A DNA stretch of 64,000 nt, taken from the NCBI RefSeq assembly GCF_050948215.1, contig NC_135156.1:14197257-14261256 (forward strand), in the 5' to 3' direction. The notes below the pieces were generated by a model, which made no database searches, had not been told where the DNA came from, and saw only the letters and a list, made by a program, of their open reading frames with translations. Shown in pieces: positions 24,401 to 35,299 of this stretch. The position numbers and the translations under genes are program-made. The stretch is from Halictus rubicundus. Lineage: Eukaryota > Arthropoda > Insecta > Hymenoptera > Halictidae. Position 1 is the stretch's first letter; every line of letters begins with the position of its first letter.

Positions 24401-26390
24401 CGCAGCCGCGACGCGACGGTAAGAAAACGCGAAATGACACGGCGATGGTATCTCGCGGTGCCGGGCTTAGGGAACCTCTGGGATTTCTGGATCTGGATCT
24501 CTGCCCCGGCGGAAATGACGGCACTCTCGCAATCGGCGTTATACGATTCTCCTGGAATCACGGTTCTCTTCGCGCGGCGATGGAAAATCGGGGTAAACGG
24601 ACGGCGTAATGCAGACTTAACGATAGTCAAACACGAAACGCTATTTACACAGTATCTACGGATCGAAGGCGAGAGGGGCCGACTTAATTTTCCCCTTTCG
24701 AGGAATGACCGACAGCTATGCGAAGTCCCTACATAATTTACCGAGGTTCCCAGGATTTTGTAAAAGGAGGATTGTTGCGCGGCGAGAAGATGGCTCGGGG
24801 TCACTGTCCGAAATGTCGCTCTTCGATTTTGATCCCACGGATTCTTGAAGAATCTCTTTTTTTAACGCTTTTTGGAAGCTTAAAAATCTGATTCTTTCGC
24901 ACCATAATCCCAAACGAAATTATTAGATTGCGTTATCGAGCATGTTGGCTTACGATCGAGGTGACTGTTGCCGTAGAAGGGTCTATTAAAAAGCCCTGAG
25001 CATGGGCCATAGACTTCCAAAAATTATGGAATATGTTAAGAAAACTGTATGATCCTGCAATACAGATTTCATTTAATGGATACCTAAGTCTTCAAGAAGA
25101 CATCTAAACGTTGGTAAGACTAGTGGAGGCTTGGCCTTAAAAGATTAAATACTGGTTTTAGTAGCAGCGATTTTTAATTTTTAATTTCTAATTTTTAAGA
25201 AGCACCTGCTCCTGTCTGTCATCATTAGAATGCGGATCTGTATGCAAAATGAAAATTCTCCAAAGTCAGCTGCAAGAAACAGAAATTAAACGAGAATGCA
25301 TATCCTCTTCTGATCATTTCAATAATTAAGGAATAGACAGCGGATTTTATGCATTTACGGCAAAAACGGGTAGGTGTAATTCAAAACAGTAAAAAGATTA
25401 AAAGAGTTTAACAATGTCGACATACCATTGTTAACATACAAAAATTATTAATAAGCAACATAAATTTTTACTTAACTCCTACAGATCGCAATAGATGTAT
25501 AAAACTTTTATTTTGCATAAAGATCCGCAGTCTAGTAATGAAATAAAGAAATTATATAAGAATGTTCCTAAATTCGTCTAACGTTTTCACAGTTATGCGT
25601 TTCATCTATTTCAGTGAAGAATCATCATAAAAAGAAAATCCACAATCTACCGCTGACAAGCTTACCTTCACTCTAGCCTCCGCAAAACAACGAACAAAAA
25701 CAGTACATTTAAATGCAAGTCCTTGCTTCTTAGCTAAGAAAAAGACGCGCGGCACAAGCGAGGAGATAATGAAATACCATAAGCACAGCGTTTCAATGTT
25801 TCCCATAGCATCGTCAGGCAATTTGCATAAAATCGAACGGTAGCTGTCAAGAGTGATTGAAGCAACGATGAATTTCGATGTTAGAGGGACATTAGCATAA
25901 CGAATAAAGGCAATTACCGCGGACGGTTCGCGACGCGTGAAAACCTCTCGCGGTTCTTGGTCCGCTGGCTTCGCGATTGAAATAGTTTCGCGTTTGTCCG
26001 AGTCTGGGATCGAAGATCGAGAGACAGAGGAGAGCGGGCGGTCTCGGCACGGAATATTTCGCAGTTTTAATGCGATCGATACGTCCGTCTCGGATTTCAC
26101 GGTGGCAGTTTGGATAAACGGTGAAAGGAGCAGTTCGCGGGACGATAAGGAACGATCGGACCGGTTAAAAATATGGATTCCCACACTCGCGGTGCTCGGA
26201 TACCGTACAGAATAAACAGTTAGACGTTAGTCAACGGTAGTCGCCAGGCCACGCGGCAAAACCGTCCAGAAACGTTACCAACGAGCACGCAACTTTTTTC
26301 GCTAATTGCCCGTTTATCCTTTCTTGTCCAATTTGTCAATTATTCCTCCTGCAAATTCCGCGAACACCGTGCCGTCGACCCCGGTAACAA
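21430..26390. other. Intron interior, no supported gene
   Basis: The longest frame is 23323-23898 (+, 191 codons). It lacks splice signals tied to a recognisable domain and lies in a GC-rich patch where stops are rare. Similar fortuitous frames occur at 24259-24804 (-) and 25606-26184 (-). Confidence 0.45.
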
Positions 26391-26394
26391 AATC

Positions 26395-26505
26395 GGGTAA
26401 GGGACCCCAATTACTGTGGGGGTACCAATTACCGTACCCGTATCAATTGTACTCATTTTGAAAGCATAATAATTAATATAGGGACGGTAATCGAGTCCCT
26501 TACCC
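26395..26505. mobile_element. Short MITE-like element with GGGTAAGGGAC ends
   Basis: GGGTAAGGGACCCCAATTAC on the left is matched by an imperfect inverted copy on the right (GTCCCTTACCC, with GGTAAT preceding). Total length is 111 bp and the interior has further short repeats of CCAATTAC. I see no target duplication, so it could also be a simple palindromic sequence. Confidence 0.45.
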
Positions 26506-27400
26506 TACTGCTCACTTTTTAACAACAAATATTTTTATACCTGGTCGGCGATAGCGGTTTGCAAATTTTTCCATTTTATTTTATAAGTTTTACCTTCTTA
26601 CGGTGTGCCTAGAACCACCAAACGAGTCGAAAAGACTTGTTCCTAATTTCTTCGTTCGCAATTATCAAAGTGTTGATTATAAAAATGTCTTAATAACATC
26701 CGAGCAAATCGCTATTAGACAGCGAAATGAATCATTCGCTTTTAATGCTGAGCGGTTCCAGAACCGCAGAACTGTGAAATTAGGAAAACTGAACCCCCTC
26801 GCGATTTACGCGAACAATTAACGGAATCACTCGGCATGAAAACAATATATACATGTATACAAACGGCAACAGAAATAAATATCACGTTAAAATCGAATCA
26901 AAAGCCGGAAATGCCTTTCGGTTACGAGCCAGCCGAGAAGTCTACGGTTAAACTGGTCGGTGGTAGCGTAATTGATTATTCACGATGGATAATGGCAGTC
27001 GGTGTGGCCGATCGTTGGCTCAATTTGACACAGGTTTATTTAATATCGCCTCTGGCCAAGGTAACGCGAGAGCCGCGGGAGAAACGCGACAAGAAAAACG
27101 AGCCGTTGCGAAATCGGCGAGGCCGCGATTGCTATAGCATGCTGCTCGCTGAAACAATAACGAAACGCGCAGAAACCGCGACGAGGTACCGCGATAACGT
27201 TGATTATCTGCGCCTTTGTCGATGGCCGAGATTAAACGGCTCGAGCGACGCGTCTCGATATCCGGTTCCCATTCCCCTTGTTGCCGGGAATGCCGGGATT
27301 GTTGCATTTGGATCGGGCGTTGCTGTCTCAGACCCTCGAAATTAGCACATCGTAATTAAAAACTCGAGGCACGGATAATTACGGCGGGCTCTCGATGGAA

Positions 27401-27735
27401 ATTCTTTTGTTAACTTCGGATTCAGTTGCAGATCGTCGAAGAAACGCGTATCTTTCGTCGTCAATCTTCTTTTATATTAACAGAGCCGATGCTTAGATCA
27501 TGTTAGTCATTTTAGAAATTATTTTATGAACTATAGAGCGAAGAATAATTTTATTTTGCTAGCTAAGTTAATTCTTTTGTTAACTTCGGATCCAGTCACA
27601 GACTGTCAACGGTGTCTTTCGTAGTCAATCTTTTTTTACATTAACAGAGCTGATGCTTAGATCATATCAATAATTTTAGAAATTACTTTATAAACGATAG
27701 AGCAAAGAAAAATTTTTATTTCGCTGGTTAAATGA
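27401..27735. repeat. 170 bp direct duplication
   Basis: ATTCTTTTGTTAACTTCGGA starts at 27401 and again at 27571. AACAGAGC(C/T)GATGCTTAGATC and AAATTA(T/C)TTTAT follow in both. Two copies, noncoding. Confidence 0.85.
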
Positions 27736-28908
27736 TTCTTCATGTTAAACATGCGTTAACAATATGTCTCGGTTTTGTTATTCCACGTACTTGGTCACGT
27801 GTTATACATTTATACAAGCTGTCAATGAATAAATACGTACAGTTTGTGTAATATAAATTCATCGTTCGAAAATCAAGAGAGTGTATGCACCGATGCAGTG
27901 ATTCTCGAGTGAGCCAATTCATACGATTTGTAGGTAAATAGCATGTATCGGTGAGTGCCTGTGTTATGGTTAAATTGGACGACATCTTTTTTTTTTTGTC
28001 TAACGGGAATTGTCGACTGAAAACTTTTTTGACAACAATTACGGGATGTAAAGAATCGACGAGTTTTATTGCAAAGCATATATTAAACCTGGCGAATCAC
28101 TAAGAGATAAGGCCACGTAGCTACAGAACACTTTATGACAGCATAAATCAACAAACGCGATAAAATATCTGCAATGACTCGGCTGATTAAACGAAATATC
28201 GATTCCTCTCGGACACTTCTTTTTTTTTTTCAACGGTAATGGATTACCTGTGACCTCATCCAGACTGGGAACACGCGAACAATTATCGAAACGCAGCCAT
28301 CAGGGCTTCGATGCTCGCCCGCGAACACTTTTGAAGCTTCATGCGAACCCCTAACCGCTTCAACTTCGCCCGACAGTGTCTTCGACGACAAATCGGGTGG
28401 AAGACTGGAGGCGTGACTATCAATTATCGATGGATTATCGATAGACTGCGAATCTGATGATTTTACAAAGGAAAAAGTGAGCATACATAGAACACGAAAG
28501 ATGAAAGTATCAAAATGGAAGAATATGATCACACAATTTTGAAATACAAATTTTTACCTAACTTCCTAACTACACAGCTGAAAAAGTAATTTCACAAAAA
28601 TCCACGGCGGCCACCAACGGACATATTAAAACGATGTATGCTTTCCAATGGACTTTGAACGAATTCTAGGATATTCAATGGACTCGAAAAAATTCTGTGA
28701 TAGCCTTTTGTAAACAAATCGCAGCCAGCACGAAAAAGAAAAAAAGAACAGCGTCGAGGCTGGAGAGAGCGGTCGCGCAAACACTTTCATCTATCTCCAT
28801 GTTCCGGCGGAAGGCTGGTCGCGTCCGGTCCGAAAGTTATACTTCATCGAATTATCGCCGGTCTGGTCGAGTGCAGAACGCTTTTTCCACATTTTTTTAT
28901 CCACGAGA

Positions 28909-28910
<2 letters not shown>

Positions 28911-28945
<35 letters not shown>
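28911..28945. repeat. (AG)n microsatellite
   Basis: Uninterrupted alternating AG over about 35 bases. Confidence 0.95.
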
Positions 28946-28952
<7 letters not shown>

Positions 28953-29224
28953 CGATAGCAGCTCGTACAGAGCGGCGCTTCGATTAGGAAACGCCGCTGT
29001 TGCCCGCCTGATGAAATCTCCGCGCAGTCGTGGAGAAATCATTAAGCCGCTTGCAACCGTTCCAGGTGCGTGCGCGTGGATGCACGTGCACCTGGGACCG
29101 TTCTCTCTATCTTTCCCTTTTTGCGTTTCTCGTTGCGTTTCTCGGACCGATTCTCTGCTATGGAGGTGTCACAGTGTCCGAATGTTATCGGCATTTCGAT
29201 GTGGCGATGATAAAGCCACCTATC

Positions 29225-29600
29225 AATTTTATTTGGCGATTTATTGAAATTTTACAGATCTTCCTGTACAGCAAATTGAGTGTGTAACTAACACCAAACT
29301 TACTACTGACGTTCGATAGACCATTTTTGTGGATATCATTTGGCAATTTATTGAAATTTTACGGATCTTTCTATACAGCAAATTGAGAGTGCAATTAACA
29401 CTAAACCTACTACTGATGATCAATAGTCCATTTTTGTGGATATCATTTGGCAATTTATTGAAATTTTACGGATCTTTCTACATAGCAAATTGAGAGTGCA
29501 ATTAACACTAAACCTGCCATTGACGATCGATAGACCATTTTTGTGGATTTTCTTCGACAATTGTTGAAATTATGCACTCCTTTCTGTATAAAATTGATAA
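29225..29600. repeat. 107 bp tandem repeat, three full copies plus a remnant
   Basis: GCAAATTGAG is at 29271, 29378 and 29485, exactly 107 bases apart, with TTATTGAAATTTTAC and CCATTTTTGTGGAT in each unit. A more diverged copy (TTATTGAAATTGTGCAGATC) lies after the MITE at 29634-29782, near 29845. Confidence 0.88.
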
Positions 29601-29633
29601 TATTACTTTAAACCCGTTACCATCAGTGTCGCC

Positions 29634-29782
29634 AGATCAAGACTTCTACCCCCACTCTAACTTCCCCTTCTACCGCGCTATTCCCCGCGGTCCGATCACG
29701 TGACGTGACTCCGGTAATGGCAGGGAGAGGGGGTAACTTTTTCCCCGCGTTTCGTGCTCCCTCCCCTCATCTGGCGACACTG
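29634..29782. mobile_element. Single MITE-like element with CAGTGTCGCCAGAT ends
   Basis: CAGTGTCGCCAGAT at the left and ATCTGGCGACACTG at the right are perfect 14-base inverted repeats enclosing a GC-rich 149 bp segment. The flanking sequence is AT-rich and belongs to a 107 bp tandem repeat, a further piece of which resumes after the element. No clear target duplication is visible. Confidence 0.68.
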
Positions 29783-29929
29783 GTCACCACTGATCAGTTA
29801 GTACCATCTTTTAGAACAGATCAGTTTTATGTCTTTCATTTGGTAATTATTGAAATTGTGCAGATCTTTCCATAGAAATTTAATAATACAGTTAACATAA
29901 AATCCCACTTATAACACTGTGATGATCGT

Positions 29930-31940
29930 GCAATTTTAATCGAAATTGAATTTGCAGGAAATAATAAATATTGGCCTTAAATCACCGCTTAGGACGATAA
30001 GATTATTTCCCGTTAATCTTTAATTAAAAATTCGATTGCTTTCAGAACGATAAGATAGAGTTACAGGAAACTGTTCGCGTTCAATAAAATCTATTAATCC
30101 CATCTTTAAACAATTGCATTAGATTGCAACGTAAGGTTTTTTAAATGAAAACCGTGAAGTGGAATCTTGTAATTTGCATTGAATAATAAATAAATTCATA
30201 AAGCTAAGATTGAACTGACTTCAAACCAATCTTCTTCTATCTGAAGATAGCTGATTCGACTATAGATTACAGAAGAGATCGAGGTAGATATTATTTCTCT
30301 GCCATACTTTAACGATATTAGATTTTTAATTAAAAGATTCTTTCCACGCAACCCGACAAACTGTAATTACAAATTAACTTACGCGTCTGCAAAAGTGAAA
30401 CCACTTTCCCTGCAATTGAATCGGCCGGGTTCATTGAATTTGACGATTTCCTTACAATTTTCATAAACCCCGAAGATGCATAAATTTACAGGCATAAAAC
30501 GCTCGTTGAATTGCAGATTCATAGTTTTGCCGAACAAACATATTTTTCTGAAGCGTCGTATGGAGTGCCGATCCGACGAATTTTATTCCCACCATTAAGA
30601 ACTCTATTAAGTCAAATGTAAAATATAGGGTACATTAAACTTTAAAATACAAATGCATAAAATCCCAAGGTCTACTCGCGTAACGCCGACTTTTCTGCGA
30701 ATTTGCTCGTAAAATTTCGCTCAAGCATTTTTAAGACGGCAGTAAAACCTGAGCAAATTCGGCTCTCTTGTCAGAATAGAACGAGTTTAATATATTCCGA
30801 GTAATATAGCACTCTGTTCGAGCACACCAAACTGCCGTCGTCCCGTGTGACTTTTTGCGAGCCGAACAACTTATTGCAATGAACACAATCGTTCGAATAC
30901 GAAATTCGGATTTATAAGCTACCTCAGAACTTCGTGTTATCAATGTAGTGACAACTTTACAGGCATGAAACGATCAAATTTCCAGTCAAAATCCTAGCTC
31001 GGTGAATTTCACGACAGGTCACTGCGAATTTCAAGAATAAATGGTAATCGCTAACAGTGCTTTTCTACAATTAACAACAGCACTTATTCAACGAACTAAT
31101 ATTAGACTAATTAGACAAGATAACTTCTCAGATCTTCCGAAATGATAGAAATTCTAGTCGAGATCCACATTCGGTATCAGTAGATCGCTATTTCCTGCGC
31201 TGCGAGTCTCGAAGAATAAATAATAACGCAGCGTTTTTCTCCAATTAAGAAGAACAAGATGCCTTATTCAACGGCTCAATGTTACAATTACACAACTCGA
31301 CTTCGCCGATCTTCAGCAATCCGAAGAACGACGCATTGACACATGTAATCGTCGACTTTCGAAAGATTTTCCTCCAGCGAGTTCCGTGTTGCATAAGTAT
31401 ACGAACCTGTGGGCAACAGTCCCATAAAATTGCAATTACACATTTCTGTCCCGGCTGGTCCGATCCCTCGAACACGTTCGCGACAAAACGAACGAATATA
31501 TATATATATTTTTTTTTTGGTTCTCCGCGGAAAGAAATCCTCGCGACGTTTCGGTTGCAAGCACACAGGCGTTGTTCGAGTTTTCCGTTCGAGTCGAAAC
31601 TCCCGGAATATGTTGTTCACGGTAACGAGTTCGCAATCAAAACGCGGACAGTTCGCGGGAAAAACTGCGTCGCCGGGCTGCGCAAGAATGACCGAGCGAA
31701 ACCGCGCCGGAAAGGCGAAAGAAACACAGAGTCTTGTTCGCGTGGCGAGCAAAAAAATTTTTCGAACCACACTGATCGCGGCACTCTCGCCGTCGCGGCG
31801 AACCCGGTCGAATATCGCCGGGAGAATTCCATTCCGAGTCGATAATAATCGACCGGGTGTTATGAAATCGATCGGGCCGAGCGACAAGCCACGAGGAAAA
31901 CGAACGATAATCGCGAGACGCGTTATCTGCACGGCCGGCG
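29930..31940. other. Intron interior, no supported gene
   Basis: AT-rich to 31260, then a GC-rich patch with long frames on several registers of both strands (31279-32242 + and 31288-31932 -). Such simultaneous openness indicates low stop frequency, not coding. Confidence 0.45.
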
Positions 31941-31949
31941 AAGAACGGC

Positions 31950-33110
31950 GCGAACGAAACTGGTCTCGAGACCGACATCGACGATCTAATCGATGTTCGC
32001 GGGTTCACTTTCATCCGTTTCATTCAGGTATATTTTATTCCGCGATGTTTAACGCCGTAATCTCCGCGATCGATCTATCTAGTTTCTTCGGCCTGTCGGT
32101 TGATAACAGTTTAATAGCGAAAGAAGCAAAACTGGTCCCGACACCGATACAACGACTCAATCGATGTTCGTCAATTTATTCTGCGACGTTTAATTTTTAT
32201 CGCGACGATTTCCCAATCTGTTTCTTGTATCTTGATAATTAATAACAGTCTGCTGGTATTAGGAGTAAAACTGCGCGCGACGCTGATGCGACGATTTAGT
32301 CTTTGTTTGCGAGTTTCATATGTCATGTGCCATTTTATATATTTCATTTGGGAATATTTTATTCTACGACGTTTAATTTTTATGGCGACGATATCCCAAT
32401 CTATTTCGTGTATCTTGATAATTAATAACAGTATGCTGATATTAGGAGTAAAACTGCGCGCGACGCTGATGCGACGATTTAGTCTTTGTTTGCGAGTTTC
32501 ATATGTCATGTGCCATTTTATATATTTCATTTGGGAATATTTTATTCTACGACGTTTAATTTTTATCACGACGATTTCCCAATCTATTTCGTGTATCTTG
32601 ATAATTAATAACAGTCTGCTGGTATTAGGAGTAAAACAGCGCTCGACGCTGATGCAACGGTTCAATCTTTGTTTGCGAGTTTCATATATCATATGCCATT
32701 TCATATATTTTATTTGGGAATATTTTATTCTACGACGTTTAATTTTTATCACGACGATTTTCCAATCTATTTCGTGTATCTTGATAATTAATAACAGTCT
32801 GCTGATATTAGGAATAAAGCACTGACACAACGATTTAATCGTTGTTCGCGAGTTTCATATATCATATGGCGTTTCGCATATTTCATTCGGGAATATATTA
32901 TTCTGCGATGTTTCATTTTTGTCGCGACGATTTCTCAATCTATTTCTTGTATCTTGGTAATTAATAACGCCGTGTTAATCATGAACTCGAGGCTGACGAA
33001 CGATTATGTTCAAGAGTTTAATTTGTTTTATTCAGAAATATTTTATTCTGTGATATTTAATTATCTCGACAGTTTCGCGAGCTATTTCTACGAACTTGTT
33101 AGTTAATAAT
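31950..33110. repeat. 183 bp tandem repeat, four close copies with degenerate flanking copies
   Basis: CTTGATAATTAATAACAGT occurs at 32231, 32414, 32597 and 32780, exactly 183 bp apart. Weaker copies lie on each side (about 32050 and 32953). Because 183 is 61 codons, frames of about 200 residues stay open on both strands (for example 32171-32830 -, 32232-32825 +). The frames are low-complexity copies of themselves and are best explained by the repeat. Confidence 0.93.
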
Positions 33111-34603
33111 AGACTGAGGCTCGTCATGCACTCATAACATGTAAAACTGGTCTAACATTGTACGCAGTTATTAAAACTGTACTGGAATCGTTCATGTGAT
33201 AGTCGATTCCTGAATGAACGAGATCGTGAATGTGATATACAATGAAAAATTTGTTTGTTTCGTTGCAAATCCCTCAAGTATTAATTTACAAATGGACTCT
33301 AGATTTTCATGATTTTATAATTGAATGCAATTAAAATTTGCTTTAAAATATAAAATAGAATGTGTTCTTAATTGGGACTGATGGTAATAATAATCTACTT
33401 GATTTTTTTTTTAATACGTTTTTAAAAGTGTCTGTTCGTACGAAGCTCTATTAGATCTATTTATGAACCTGTTACCTGAGTGACTTTATACGTTCTGAAC
33501 ACTATCAAAGACATTATACCGGACAAACAAGGTTGACGTAATAGTTGTTATATCGCAATTGACGCAAATATAATATAGCTGGTATCGAGAAAAATGATTG
33601 GTTCAATAAAGATGAAAAGGAAAGGCGATAACAAACATGTACGACGAGTCGACTCGTCTTTCCCTGTTGACAATTACGTTTTCCAGTGATAGTAAATCTC
33701 TGAGAGTACCCTTGAAACATCAGTTTTCAAAGAGTTTATGGATCAAGGATCAATGAGATTCGAAAGTTACATGTTCGGGGAATGTTTAACAATTGCCAGC
33801 ACCGATGCGTGACAAGTAACCAAGAGAAAACTAAAATATTCAAATATACTCGAAATAGAATCGCTAAAGTTCATCTCTAACGAAGGTAGAAAAATTGTTA
33901 TTTAATCTCTGTGTACAATACTGTCGTCTTCAGCACAGTCTGAGCACAGTTATCAACTGTCCCCAATATTCCTCCGCAAAAATCTCGTATCTTCGAGAGA
34001 TTCTCTAGACTAGAGAAGAGTCTACTGCCTACTAACCTTGCTCTAATTTCACTCGCGAAAAGGTGTCAAAACCACGGAAAAACACATAGCAAACAAAAGC
34101 GTTTAATTCAGTTCGGGGTTCAGAAACGGGGCATTTTAAATTAATGGCAGAACTATAAAATAATTTAATTTTCTATCTTTAAAAACCAGTGGACGAAGGA
34201 CTCCTACCTCAAACAATTCAATATCGAAGTTATGAATGAACTGCGAATGATTTTTGCAAGATCCCTCTCAGATCTCAACCAAATTCACTGTCTTTACCAC
34301 ACGAGTCCAAAGCACCGACAACCAACCTATTCTAACAAATGCACTGTATATCCTACACACTCATGCATGCAACAACTGCACAACAAAGCCTAACTGATCG
34401 CAGACTCCTTTATTAAACGCTGACAAAAACACAAACCCATAAAACGCTATTTCCCAAAGCCACAAAACTATCAACCCGAAACCGCAAACCAAACATAAAA
34501 CTCCCAAAGTTCCCCTTCCAAATCCTCGAGCACCTCGATCAAAAATCCTCCACCCCCTTTAGACAAATGGCTGCGAAACTTTCCCTAAATCCCGGACACT
34601 CAC

Positions 34604-34820
34604 CTGGTTGGTTGCCAAGGTGTAGAACAGCGTGTTCCCCGGGGGTCGATCTCGTTGATCCGTACGATGGCAATCCAGCGATCTATCGGATCGGTGCCGT
34701 GGTATCGCGATCGAGCGTCGAAGTAGGAAGCGGCACGCAGCTCGACGGCGTCGCCTCGACTGATTCAAGAACCGAGCGTGAAGTGACGGTGCGGCCAGGT
34801 CTCCGGTTTACGTTTACCTG
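34604..34820 (-). other. Possible 5' exon on the - strand with strong donor
   Basis: The - strand reads CAACCAG|GTGAGT with the donor GT at 34602-34603, a near-perfect site. A second donor CAG|GTAAAC lies near 34815. The region up to about 35200 is GC-rich and CpG-rich, like an insect promoter/5' UTR. No frame is convincingly coding; one open frame (HGTDPIDRWIAIVRINEID) is bounded by a nearby stop. It could be a noncoding first exon spliced to the coding exon at 20809, where translation would start at the ATG at 20789. This link is inference only. Confidence 0.28.
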
Positions 34821-35299
34821 ATCGGTCTCTGCGTGCAACCGCGGCCAGGAGGACGAGCCGAACAGAGATAGAAACCGTCGAAGTGAAGCGAGAAAGAACG
34901 AGCCAGCTGGAGAAAGAGAGAGAAAGGTAGCGAGTTGGTGGTGTGGTGGGGCGGACAGGTAACAGGTGAGAGGGGCAGAAGGTGGAAGAATGAGTCTTAC
35001 AACGTTGCCAGGTTGTCCAGCGATCCTCGGGATGTGTGTACGGGTTACGTGTACGGGTGGGTAAGCGAAACGACGAGTGGAAGCGTCGATCTCCGCGGGA
35101 GAACACCGAGAGAACGATGATAACAGGAGCGGCGCCGGACAAAGGGGATGATGAGGTGGCTGGCTGCCACCCGGGACGTCTGACGCGCTGTGTACACATT
35201 ACGCTCTCTACGGCCAACACTCTCTGTGTCGATCCTATCGTCCGGTTTCTACGAGGACACCACTGTTACCTGCTACGGAGACCGATAGCCCTTAGACGA

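Noticed and set aside
24259..24804. 181-codon frame on -
   Set aside because: No start context, splice signal or recognised motif; a competing frame exists on the other strand.
26836..27345. 169-codon frame on +
   Set aside because: Composition changes abruptly within it from AT-rich to GC-rich and no domain is seen.
31279..32242. Long overlapping frames on both strands (up to 277 codons)
   Set aside because: Openness in many registers at once indicates low stop density; part of it runs into the 183 bp repeat.
32171..32830. 219-codon repetitive protein on -, and a 197-codon one on +
   Set aside because: Both are translations of the same 183 bp tandem repeat.
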